Assembly (NCBI GenBank): GCA_017521195.1
Contig: JAFXGP010000044.1
Coordinates: 1 to 32,589 of the forward strand
From: Lachnospiraceae bacterium
GTDB lineage: Bacteria > Bacillota > Clostridia > Lachnospirales > Lachnospiraceae
Reading direction: 5' to 3'
DNA length: 32,589 bases
Shown: piece by piece, positions 17,781 through 25,477 of the stretch
Numbering within the stretch: the first letter of the stretch is position 1
Layout of the letters: each line of letters starts with the position of its first letter
Translations under genes and position numbers: made by a program
Notes under the pieces: model-generated
Databases searched by the model: none
Told to the model about the DNA's origin: nothing
Seen by the model: the letters and a program-made list of their open reading frames with translations, nothing else

Positions 17781-18803
17781 CTACTGTGTCTGCTGTTTTG
17801 CATTTTCAATTTCGGTTAAATACCAGGCAATCCCCTGAGCATAGATAGTTCTTCCTTCCGCAGATAAATGTACACCATCATCCAAATGTTCAATACGGCT
17901 GTCCGCATCCTCGCCCATAACATGGAACATATCCGCTAATCCGGTATTCATTTCAACAGATACACCTCTCATAGCCTCCACATAATCCCCAATACGATAC
18001 TCTCTTTCGCTTTCAAACAACTGGGAATATGTTGGTGTCACTAACACAATCTGGGCCTGTGGATAATGCTCTCTTAAATGCAATATTCCATTTCTTAAGG
18101 CACCAACGTAACTGTTAATATCATAATAGGCTTCCGGATACACCGGTACCTCGGAAAAGAAATCATTTAATCCATAAGAAACTAAAATATAATCTACTGC
18201 ATTGAAATCCACCTGTTCTATTACTTCGTAAGCTTCCGTATCTCCCATTACCTGTCTGGCTGAAACTACATTATTAGCTACATATACCATGCCATTAAAA
18301 GATTGATTATCCCATTCCCGTATATCATCCGGATTATTTCCCACCAATGCTGCAGAAGTTCCTCCGATAGCACAGTTATATACCGTACTTCCCGTCATCG
18401 CCATTAATTGTTCAGATACCCCATCTTCTCCTCTGGAATCGTTCCAAATACTGTCTCCAAAGACCACAATCTTCTTTCCGTCTAACACAGAAGAATACTC
18501 TTCGATTTCCGGCGCCATCACCAGCTCTTGTTCCTCTTCAGAGGCAACAATATCATTTCCGGCTTCCGATGTTGCCCCACCCAAAATCACTTCTGTAATC
18601 TTCCGTAATCCTAATGCCTTATCATCGTTTTCCACAACTACTTCATAATTTTCAGCACCCTGCTCCTGAGCTGCAGTCTCCTGTGCCTGTGCAATTCTAC
18701 CATCTGACATGGTACCTCTATCACTTATTAACAAACCAATAACGGCAAGTAGAAGCACAATAATAATACATTCGCCAATAAAGTAAACATTTATCTTTTT
18801 CAT
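17781..18803 (-). CDS. Membrane-anchored SGNH/GDSL hydrolase
   Basis: A 340-residue protein with an N-terminal helix (about 9-27), an acidic Glu/Gln-rich linker to about residue 105, and an SGNH domain. All four blocks are visible: VVFGDSIWND (S118), NCAIGGTSA (G near 147), VSYGLNDFF (N213) and LDDGVHLSAEG (D309, H312). This is a complete esterase or acyltransferase site, expected outside the cell. It is the first gene of the VTC-DUF4956-CotH unit, with GGAGGG before the ATG. Unlike the MBOAT partners it has a canonical GDSL layout, so it may remove or move acyl groups on the same polymer; that role is inferred. Confidence 0.88.
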   Translation of the reverse strand: MKKINVYFIGECIIIVLLLAVIGLLISDRGTMSDGRIAQAQETAAQEQGAENYEVVVENDDKALGLRKITEVILGGATSEAGNDIVASEEEQELVMAPEIEEYSSVLDGKKIVVFGDSIWNDSRGEDGVSEQLMAMTGSTVYNCAIGGTSAALVGNNPDDIREWDNQSFNGMVYVANNVVSARQVMGDTEAYEVIEQVDFNAVDYILVSYGLNDFFSEVPVYPEAYYDINSYVGALRNGILHLREHYPQAQIVLVTPTYSQLFESEREYRIGDYVEAMRGVSVEMNTGLADMFHVMGEDADSRIEHLDDGVHLSAEGRTIYAQGIAWYLTEIENAKQQTQ

Positions 18804-18836
18804 CCTAAAACCCTCCGTCTTTCTTTACTGGTTTTA

Positions 18837-18890
18837 AGTATAGACAATCATTTGTTAAATTAACGAATGAATTTATTAAGGTTTTCTTAA
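18837..18890 (-). promoter_or_regulatory. Promoter with palindromic operator-like site before the SGNH-VTC-DUF4956-CotH unit
   Basis: A -10 TATACT lies at 18837-18842 on the minus strand. Where a -35 box would be, the sequence is instead occupied by a 21-bp near-perfect palindrome (18849-18869; half-sites CATT-x-GTTAA, one mismatched pair). Further upstream, 18873-18890 carries TTTAAGAAAACCTTAA, a repeated TTAAG-like motif of the sort bound by OmpR-family regulators. A poor -35 with two candidate operators suggests an activated or repressed promoter; no regulator is identified. Confidence 0.45.
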
Positions 18891-18911
18891 AGCTACAGTA
18901 AATCATTAATC

Positions 18912-19970
18912 CTACTCATACAAACTATCGTAATCATAATTCATATAATATTCTTTTTCCCAATTAATTATGTCCATATAATTCTCTTTTGTAACTAAGC
19001 CTTCGCCCTGATTAATCCACTGCAAAATCATATCATTTACTTCGAAAACATAATGTTCTTTATCACGATAGAGCTCTAAGTTCCCTGTAACATCTGTTTT
19101 GTTATGGAAATTAAATAAGGTTACATTTTCACATTCTAAAAGCATTTCTGTTACAATCCGCTCACACTCTAACTGTCTTAATAAGGTGCCATCCCTGTAA
19201 ATTGATTCCCAATATACAGCACTATATGGTGCATAAAAGAAGACAAATTGTGTGTCCGGATATCTCTGTGTTAGTTCCACAATGTTAGCACCTATGTTAT
19301 CCCGCACAAGAAATTCTTCTTTTTCGCTTAAAATTCCATCTCCCATGGGAGTGATTTCTTCACTCCTGGTATACAACAAAGAAATACTATCCCATCCGCG
19401 TCCGGCATCCCAGGAAGCATATTCATCAAAGGTAGTACTGTCTTGCCCTTGTACAGTCATTAAGAGGTCTGTTGCCAAACCTTCGAATATTAACTCTTTG
19501 TTCAGTACATAGTTAACATCATTCAAAAGATTCTCGTCATACAAATAATCCGGATAGTCCTCATAAGCTCGATATTTTCTATCGCGATAAAATCCGTTAT
19601 AATCCAGTCCCCACAAAACTACTTTAATTTCATTTCCACTGGCAAAGGCTCTATCTAAATTCTGCCCTATTTCTTCAAATCCTCCACCGGAAAACGGCAT
19701 TTTTACCGTTTTGGTTCTCCACATTTTATCTACTGTTGAAGTCTTAAAATTCTGATTCATAGAACTACCCGTAATGACAGCATTGTATTCAAAATTGTCA
19801 GCAATCCCTGAATTAATGTAGCGCTCATTATATAAACGATAACTAATTCCGGGAACCTTGCCATGATAATGAAAATAAGGATCTACAACCACCATAGCTA
19901 ACACTATTAATCCCAAACATGCGATACATCCAAACATCGTACCTAAGAACCACTTTTTTTGTTTCTCCAT
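18912..19970 (-). CDS. Membrane-anchored SGNH-like protein, partner of MBOAT 3
   Basis: A 352-residue paralogue of the protein at 6922-7983. It has one N-terminal helix (about 7-29), VDPYFHYH, block I AVITGSSMNQNFK (GSSM 68-71), a shared LYDENLLNDVNYVLNKELIF segment and a C-terminal YRDKEHYVFEVND giving D303-x-x-H306. As in the other pair, it directly follows its MBOAT gene (37 nt), with AAAGG before the ATG. It probably transfers an acyl group supplied by MBOAT 3 to an exported glycan. Divergence from the 6922-7983 copy in the middle region suggests different acceptors. Confidence 0.8.
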   Translation of the reverse strand: MEKQKKWFLGTMFGCIACLGLIVLAMVVVDPYFHYHGKVPGISYRLYNERYINSGIADNFEYNAVITGSSMNQNFKTSTVDKMWRTKTVKMPFSGGGFEEIGQNLDRAFASGNEIKVVLWGLDYNGFYRDRKYRAYEDYPDYLYDENLLNDVNYVLNKELIFEGLATDLLMTVQGQDSTTFDEYASWDAGRGWDSISLLYTRSEEITPMGDGILSEKEEFLVRDNIGANIVELTQRYPDTQFVFFYAPYSAVYWESIYRDGTLLRQLECERIVTEMLLECENVTLFNFHNKTDVTGNLELYRDKEHYVFEVNDMILQWINQGEGLVTKENYMDIINWEKEYYMNYDYDSLYE

Positions 19971-20007
19971 ATGTTATAACCTTTCACTATTACACATCTA
20001 TACAAAA

Positions 20008-21543
20008 CTAGAAGTTAAAATATAAAAATTCACTTACATCAGATAAGGAAATGACAGACCAAACAATCAGGAAAACTGTAATCAAACTTCGCTTTACTCC
20101 AAATTGATTATTTGCCATTTTTTCCTGAGTATTTTTCATAAAATACACTGCGAATAATAAAACGAGCAAGAGTACAATACAAGGCAATGCCGGATATCTT
20201 TCAAACAGATTCAAAAAACCTAATCGTGCAAGCAAACGTACTTCCACCAAATCATTTACTTTGGATGTAATCGCCTCAGAAATTCCTCCGGTTCTTAAGG
20301 TTAAACTATGATACATTGCCTTTATGTCCGCTACCGACTCAGCTCTAAACATAACTAATGTAATGTTCTTAAATACAAACATATAAATGTATCCTAATAA
20401 CCCTACAGCAATCTTTAAAGTACGGTCTGCCCAAGTAGCAATTTCCTTTTTCACCTTTTTCCTTTTCTTTAACATAGCTGCTATTATCTTTTCACATATA
20501 GAAAAGAAACCATGGGTAATTCCCCATATGAAAAATGTCCAATTGGCTCCATGCCACATACCACTAAGAAGGAAAACTATGGCAGTGTTAACATAGGTTC
20601 TCACCTTACCTTTTCTGCTTCCTCCCAGAGGAATATATACATATTGTATAAAAAAGCGGGACAAGGTCAGATGCCATCTATCCCAAAATCCATTCACAGA
20701 CTTTGCCTTGTAAGGGGAATTAAAGTTAATTGGTAAATCCATGTTAAACATCTTCGCCATACCAAGTGCCATATCACAATACCCGCTAAAATCAAAGTAA
20801 ATCTGTAAGAAGTACGACACCATAACCACAAGAGCCGATGCTGCATTTAAAGAAGAAATATTTCCGTACCCAAAGGTCACTATCTTAGAAAGAGTATCTG
20901 CCAGCAAGACTTTTTTCCCAAGTCCTAATGCCAGCGCATATAAACCCTGACTCAAATTATCAAAGTTTATCTTCTTTTTAGCTTCATCTTTCATTTGTGG
21001 TATTAATTCTGAATGCATAACAATAGGACCTGCTACCAACTGTGGGAAGAAAGTCACATATGCTGCATATTCAATAAATTTATACTTAATGATTTCTTTA
21101 TCTCTATAACTATCTACAATATAAGAAATCTGTTGGAATGTAAAAAAGCTGATTCCCAAAGGTAGGGCAATATTTTTCAACGCCCAATCCTCTTTCAACA
21201 ATACATTCATATTGGAAATAAAAAAGTCATAATATTTAAAGTAAAATAATAATCCTAAATTGAATACAACTCCTGTTATCATCCATGCTTTCGCAATTTT
21301 CTTTTTCTCACACTCTCTATTGGCAGATATTCTTTTGGAAACAAAAAAATTTACAAAAACACTAAATAGAATCAGCACTAAATACTTGGGAACAGAATAA
21401 CCATAAAACCACAGCGACATGGCAAAAATCCACCATAAATCTAAGGTTCCTTTTTTTTCTCCCTGCAATTTATTAATTAAAAAATATCCACTTACCACTA
21501 ACGGTAAAAACAACAAAATAAATATATAAGAATTAAATAACAT
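20008..21543 (-). CDS. MBOAT family O-acyltransferase 3 (AlgI/DltB-like)
   Basis: A 511-residue polytopic O-acyltransferase of the same subgroup as MBOAT 2. Landmarks: LPLGISFFTFQQISYIVDSY, TFFPQLVAGPIVMHSELIPQ, IYFDFSGYCDMALGMAKMF, GFWDRWHLTLSRFF (H291), YIPLGGSRKG and SGMWHGANWTFFIWG with the invariant H331. The loop after H331 differs from MBOAT 2, with a long basic stretch (LKKRKKVKKE). It has its own strong promoter (21604-21632), with a weak purine-rich ribosome binding site. It is followed by the SGNH partner. Acetyl donor and acceptor are not deducible. Confidence 0.94.
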   Translation of the reverse strand: MLFNSYIFILLFLPLVVSGYFLINKLQGEKKGTLDLWWIFAMSLWFYGYSVPKYLVLILFSVFVNFFVSKRISANRECEKKKIAKAWMITGVVFNLGLLFYFKYYDFFISNMNVLLKEDWALKNIALPLGISFFTFQQISYIVDSYRDKEIIKYKFIEYAAYVTFFPQLVAGPIVMHSELIPQMKDEAKKKINFDNLSQGLYALALGLGKKVLLADTLSKIVTFGYGNISSLNAASALVVMVSYFLQIYFDFSGYCDMALGMAKMFNMDLPINFNSPYKAKSVNGFWDRWHLTLSRFFIQYVYIPLGGSRKGKVRTYVNTAIVFLLSGMWHGANWTFFIWGITHGFFSICEKIIAAMLKKRKKVKKEIATWADRTLKIAVGLLGYIYMFVFKNITLVMFRAESVADIKAMYHSLTLRTGGISEAITSKVNDLVEVRLLARLGFLNLFERYPALPCIVLLLVLLFAVYFMKNTQEKMANNQFGVKRSLITVFLIVWSVISLSDVSEFLYFNF

Positions 21544-21603
21544 ATTTTACTCTTTCTTTTATTCTCTAAATAAAACTTCTGTCTCTAATCTTCAAACACA
21601 CTG

Positions 21604-21632
21604 ATAATAAAACGGCTTTATTCCGGTGTCAA
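21604..21632 (-). promoter_or_regulatory. Sigma-A promoter of the MBOAT 3-SGNH pair
   Basis: A perfect -35 TTGACA (21627-21632) and -10 TATTAT (21604-21609) are separated by 17 bp on the minus strand, about 60 nt before the MBOAT 3 ATG. The -35 begins only 7 nt after the stop of the WecG-type gene. The MBOAT 3 pair can therefore be expressed independently of the upstream glycosyltransferases. Confidence 0.8.
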
Positions 21633-21639
21633 TCTTTTT

Positions 21640-22392
21640 CTATTTACCTGTTAATATTAACCACAAAAACTTAGTATTCGTCACCACATATCTCTTAAAC
21701 AACCGCTTGGGATCTTGGGTCAAACGATGTAACCACTCTAACCCACATTTCTGCATCCATATTGGAGCTCTTTTTACAGTCCCCGCATGAAAATCAAATC
21801 CGGCTCCTACGCCCAACATAATTCCGCACAATTTATCTCTGTGAGCATACATCCACTGCTCCTGCTTAGGAGCTCCCAAACCAACCCAGATAAAATCCGG
21901 GGATGCATCATTTATCCGCCGGATTATTTCCTCATCTTCCTCCTTAGTTAAAGGACGAAAGGGTGGTGAATACATTCCTGCAATTTTAAGTTTCGAATAA
22001 CGGGTTAACAAAGCTTCTTTTAACTTCTCTAAAGTTTCTTCTGTAGACCCATAGAAATAATGGATATATCCCTTTTCTTCGGACAACTTAAACATTTCCG
22101 GCATTAAATCCGGACCGGATACTTTCTGTGCCTCTTTATATCCCCTCAATCGGCTTACCACAGACAGAGGTTTTCCATCCGGCAAAACCATTGCCGCACT
22201 GTTTTGAATATTCCGGTATTCTTCATTTTCATAAGACATAACTACTGTATGCACATTGGAAACACAGACATATTTCCCACGTAATTCTTCCAGATTCCGT
22301 GTTAAATACTCCAATGTTTCTGCCATATTGGTAACATTAATATTCGTCTTTAACATCTCACAATATGTGAGCTTTGAATTCTTCTTTTCCAT
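21640..22392 (-). CDS. WecG/TagA/CpsF family glycosyltransferase
   Basis: A 250-residue GT26 enzyme. Landmarks: VSNVHTVVMSY, AMVLPDGKPLSVVSRLRG with the catalytic-region Asp, RVSGPDLM-like KVSGPDLMPEMF, HYFYGSTEET, FIWVGLGAPKQEQWMY, MLGVGAGFDFHAGTVKRAP and GLEWLHRLTQDPKRLFKRY. The family adds the second sugar (often ManNAc-type) to a lipid-linked GlcNAc during wall teichoic acid, enterobacterial common antigen or capsule synthesis, at the cytoplasmic membrane. This suggests a polymer assembled on an undecaprenyl carrier. It lies 27 nt after the GT-C gene and just before the MBOAT 3 promoter. The precise donor is not readable. Confidence 0.94.
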   Translation of the reverse strand: MEKKNSKLTYCEMLKTNINVTNMAETLEYLTRNLEELRGKYVCVSNVHTVVMSYENEEYRNIQNSAAMVLPDGKPLSVVSRLRGYKEAQKVSGPDLMPEMFKLSEEKGYIHYFYGSTEETLEKLKEALLTRYSKLKIAGMYSPPFRPLTKEEDEEIIRRINDASPDFIWVGLGAPKQEQWMYAHRDKLCGIMLGVGAGFDFHAGTVKRAPIWMQKCGLEWLHRLTQDPKRLFKRYVVTNTKFLWLILTGK

Positions 22393-22419
22393 TTTTCTTC
22401 AACACTCAACTAATTCCTC

Positions 22420-24036
22420 TTAATATCCATAGTATACTCTGGATTGGTATGTTTCTGCAATAAATTCAAAAGCCTCAAAGCCAAGTTCCTCACAGATTAT
22501 ATTTAACACGTCTTCATCATTGTGTTCTTTATATATATATATAATCACATCAGAACTTTTGATATCTTCAACAATCTCCTGTAGCGAACTTCTCAACTCA
22601 GACGTCCTAATCGGAATAAATCGTTCTGCTTTCGCCACAAACATCATATCTCGATAAATAGGAAAAGCGTCCTGTGATACATATAACACATCACTATCCG
22701 AATATTGCGCCACTGTTTCCTGTGTCGCGGCATAGCCTTTATATAAGTAATCAATATATCCATTCTTATACTGAGCTACCAACATAAGCGCCCACAGAAT
22801 ACTTACTGCTGCCAAGATGTAACGCTTCTTAGATATGAAACATCTTACCAAGAAGAACGCAAACCAAGTCAGATATAATACAATCAAGGGATATGCCGGA
22901 AAGATATATCGATTGGCAGAAATACTTGACATACTAGCAACAAGTATCGCATAAGCTATTGCTGCAATGAAAAATGAGACATTAACATATTCCGCTTTTG
23001 TTAATTTTAACCTTCCCTGCAAATGATATTCAACTGCAATTCCCTCATCTTTAATCTTCTTAAAACTAATACAATTTCTTATTACAAACCCAACAACTGC
23101 TACTACTATTACCAAAACAATGTATCTTAAGTAGCCGCCTAGTAATTCCAAATTGACATACGTAACATATTCTGATATTTTTCCAAGCAAATTACCGTTT
23201 GCCAGATTATCTACCGCCTCGGTTCCACGATAGCCACTAAATACATGTTCCAATGCACTGGGGAAAACCAGGATAGACGCACCTATACCACCAAACATGG
23301 AAATCACATAACCGCACAATACTTTCCACTTCTTTCCAAACAATAAATACAGACAGAAGAAAGCTGATAAAAAAAAAGCAAACACATAGAAATAATAATG
23401 TGTCAATGTTCCAAACATTGTTGTCATAGCAATAAGCGGAAAATACAGCCTGTACTTCTCTTTTTCATAAACATATGCATGCAACAAGGTAAACAGCAAC
23501 ACAAAGAAAGTTACCATAACGTACATTCTGATATAAACGGCATTACTAACACAACCTGCAGAAAATCCGTAAGCTGTACATACCAATAATGCCCATTCCT
23601 TTTTCTCTTTGAAAACAAAACAAGCTATTCTATATAATAAAATAATATTTAAAATAGAAAATGCAATATTAACAAAGAGGGCATACCAATTAGAAAAGGT
23701 TTCCGGAAAGATGGAACAAACCGTATGTAATATAGCGTAAAACAATGGCGGATGTACGTCTTCCGACTGATTATACCATACAGAATCATAGGCAAATCTG
23801 TGGTCATCAGACACCATTACATAATCCTTAAAATACTCTACATCATGCCACTCCATAAAATAACCCTCGTCCTGATAAAAAGGAAAAGGATCGTAATATG
23901 CATTAGATAATCCATAAGAAAAAATCTCATCAATATGATATCCTTCTTTTTGAGCGCCCCAAAAGATGATATTTGTTATCTGTAATACTATTAAAAGAAC
24001 AAGAATGATTGTATATTTATTCTTGGTTAATTTCAT
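22420..24036 (-). CDS. GT-C type membrane glycosyltransferase (GT39/ArnT-like)
   Basis: A 538-residue polytopic protein with an N-terminal helix, then GYHIDEIFSYGLSNAYYD in the first outer loop, where the H-x-D-E acidic pair is the expected catalytic and metal position of GT-C enzymes. About ten further spans run to about residue 420, ending with a C-terminal soluble domain of about 110 residues. Such enzymes transfer sugars from polyprenyl-phosphate donors on the outer face. The ATG at 24034-24036 has AGGAG 7 nt upstream and is preferred to the long in-frame extension to 24183. Near the 3' end a (TA)7 tract encodes IYIYK. Confidence 0.85.
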   Translation of the reverse strand: MKLTKNKYTIILVLLIVLQITNIIFWGAQKEGYHIDEIFSYGLSNAYYDPFPFYQDEGYFMEWHDVEYFKDYVMVSDDHRFAYDSVWYNQSEDVHPPLFYAILHTVCSIFPETFSNWYALFVNIAFSILNIILLYRIACFVFKEKKEWALLVCTAYGFSAGCVSNAVYIRMYVMVTFFVLLFTLLHAYVYEKEKYRLYFPLIAMTTMFGTLTHYYFYVFAFFLSAFFCLYLLFGKKWKVLCGYVISMFGGIGASILVFPSALEHVFSGYRGTEAVDNLANGNLLGKISEYVTYVNLELLGGYLRYIVLVIVVAVVGFVIRNCISFKKIKDEGIAVEYHLQGRLKLTKAEYVNVSFFIAAIAYAILVASMSSISANRYIFPAYPLIVLYLTWFAFFLVRCFISKKRYILAAVSILWALMLVAQYKNGYIDYLYKGYAATQETVAQYSDSDVLYVSQDAFPIYRDMMFVAKAERFIPIRTSELRSSLQEIVEDIKSSDVIIYIYKEHNDEDVLNIICEELGFEAFEFIAETYQSRVYYGY

Positions 24037-24085
24037 GTTGATTCTCCTATTGTTTCTTCTACTCTTCCGAGTATTCTCTGGTCTT

Positions 24086-24115
24086 AGTTTATCATAAATA
24101 ACTGTCTCTTGGCAA
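24086..24115 (-). promoter_or_regulatory. Candidate promoter of the GT-C/WecG-type genes
   Basis: TTGCCA (24110-24115) and TAAACT (24086-24091) are separated by 18 bp on the minus strand, about 50 nt before the GT-C ATG. It follows an intrinsic terminator at 24162-24191, supporting a fresh start of transcription. Confidence 0.5.
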
Positions 24116-24161
24116 TGTACCTTAACATACAGTCTGTATTTCCCATCATTATTTCCAAACG

Positions 24162-24191
24162 AAAAAGAAGTAGATGCAAACACACCTACTT
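24162..24191 (-). terminator. Intrinsic terminator overlapping the end of the 69-residue gene
   Basis: Minus-strand RNA forms a 9-bp stem AAGTAGGTG / CATCTACTT (one G-U wobble) with a 6-nt loop, then CTTTTTCG. The stop codon TAG of the small gene is part of the stem. Confidence 0.7.
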
Positions 24192-24395
24192 TTCTTTACG
24201 TTTATCTATACGAATAAAAACTTCATTAATAAGTTTATAATCTAAAAATACCTTATCTTTATCAAATCCAAGACTTTCCAGATAATCCTCGAAAATGTCT
24301 GACATATTCGCTAAATACTCAAACTTCTCCGCTCGAGAAGGCTCTCTATATTTGTATACCTTCTTACCATTCTCTTTCTGTAATTCTCCTATCAA
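24186..24395 (-). CDS. Small hypothetical protein
   Basis: A 69-residue charged, soluble protein I do not recognise: it begins MIGELQKENGKKVYKYREPS and is rich in Lys, Glu and Asp. The middle part SDIFEDYLESLGFDKDKVF looks helical. The start codon is TTG (24393-24395), with AAGGAG exactly 7 nt upstream, which makes translation credible. It lies 39 nt downstream of a GT2 gene and is closed by its own terminator, so it probably ends that short transcription unit. No domain assignment is possible. Confidence 0.6.
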   Translation of the reverse strand: MIGELQKENGKKVYKYREPSRAEKFEYLANMSDIFEDYLESLGFDKDKVFLDYKLINEVFIRIDKRKEK

Positions 24396-24434
24396 TGCTG
24401 TTCTCCTTAGTACAATTTCCCGCGAATCATAGAA

Positions 24435-25361
24435 TTATTTCCCCAATAAAAAACATAATCTTAATGCCATTTCTCCCCCTAATGTAGGGCGTAATCTATG
24501 ACCATAACATACTCTCTTAATCTTAGTTACCAAGGAGCATTTTTGTTCCTTGAAGAGTTTGATAAATTCTTTATCCCGAACTTCTAACTCTTCACCATAC
24601 TCTTCTGCAAACCGTTTCAAAAACCAATACCGTTCCCACAGATTCCCCTGAAGAATATCCTTATTAAGCCATTCTCGTATTAATCTCCACTTTGATGCAG
24701 AAGCATGGGTTACTGTAGAACCATGTCGTCTGTATCGAGCCGTTACAGTCTCATCATAAACAACCTTACCAAGAGCTGACGCGACCTTCAGGCACCAAGC
24801 ATCATGAGGAATGTCTGTTAAATCCTTTGCTGATAATGCTTTTTCCCGTAAAGTATCGTTAATCATAATGGTAAATCCAAATGCCGGAGTATAAAATGCC
24901 ACTTTATCAAAAGTAACCTCATAAGGGTATCTGATTCCTTCTTCCTGAAATTCCATTTCCCCGGAGTAATAAGCAAAACGTGAAGTATATAATACAGGAA
25001 TCTTTTCATCTTCTTTCTTAAGATGTTGCACGCCTCTTTCCAATTTGTCAGCTTCCCATACGTCATCCTGATCACAAAAAGCATAAGCATCTGCCTTAGG
25101 ACAATTCTGCAATAAATGCCAAAAACTCTTCATATACCCCACATTGCCAAGATTGTTCGAAACTAACGTAAGTTTCTCAGCCTGCGATAGCTCCAATTTA
25201 CTCTTATATTGTTTGATAATTTCAACAGTATCATCTTTAGATCCATCGTCCCGAATCCATAATTCAAAATTCTGATAACTCTGACGAAAGATACTATCCA
25301 ACTGTTCTTTTATGTACAATGCTCCATTATAGGTAGACATTAAGATGATTACTTTTGACAT
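24435..25361 (-). CDS. GT2 glycosyltransferase (rhamnosyltransferase-like)
   Basis: A 308-residue soluble GT2 enzyme: IILMSTYNGALYIKEQLDSI, WIRDDGSKDDT (35-45) for nucleotide binding, AYAFCDQDDVWEADKL (93-107) with the D-x-D-D metal site, and PHDAWCLKVAS as the acceptor/catalytic region. TARYRRHGSTVTHAS resembles the Y-R-x-H-G motif of RfbF/WbbL-type rhamnosyltransferases, which use dTDP-rhamnose; the rfbA gene at the right end of the window fits that. AAAGGA precedes the ATG by 9 nt. It is divergent from the GT4 gene across 116 bp, where I could not pick a convincing promoter for either direction. Confidence 0.9.
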   Translation of the reverse strand: MSKVIILMSTYNGALYIKEQLDSIFRQSYQNFELWIRDDGSKDDTVEIIKQYKSKLELSQAEKLTLVSNNLGNVGYMKSFWHLLQNCPKADAYAFCDQDDVWEADKLERGVQHLKKEDEKIPVLYTSRFAYYSGEMEFQEEGIRYPYEVTFDKVAFYTPAFGFTIMINDTLREKALSAKDLTDIPHDAWCLKVASALGKVVYDETVTARYRRHGSTVTHASASKWRLIREWLNKDILQGNLWERYWFLKRFAEEYGEELEVRDKEFIKLFKEQKCSLVTKIKRVCYGHRLRPTLGGEMALRLCFLLGK

Positions 25362-25477
25362 GAAAGCTTTTCCTTTATATTTTTCTTTTTTTTCCGTTAC
25401 AAATACGATACAATAACCTTATTAATGTTATTTATACCATATTTTGCTCTAATTTACAATTTAATGAGAGGTTAGGA

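Noticed and set aside
22530-22544. (TA)7 tract inside the GT-C gene, a possible phase-variation switch
   Set aside because: The frame is intact, the tract encodes a plausible IYIYK, it lies near the 3' end, and seven dinucleotides in AT-rich DNA is not strong evidence of switching.
24037-24183. N-terminal extension of the GT-C gene (49 extra codons to an ATG at 24183)
   Set aside because: The extension would overlap the terminator and promoter, is basic and not hydrophobic, and the ATG at 24036 has a good ribosome binding site just before a signal-anchor helix.
25410-25440. ACAATAACCTTATT shared with the region around 4708-4724
   Set aside because: A single short match in AT-rich intergenic DNA with no flanking similarity; probably chance.
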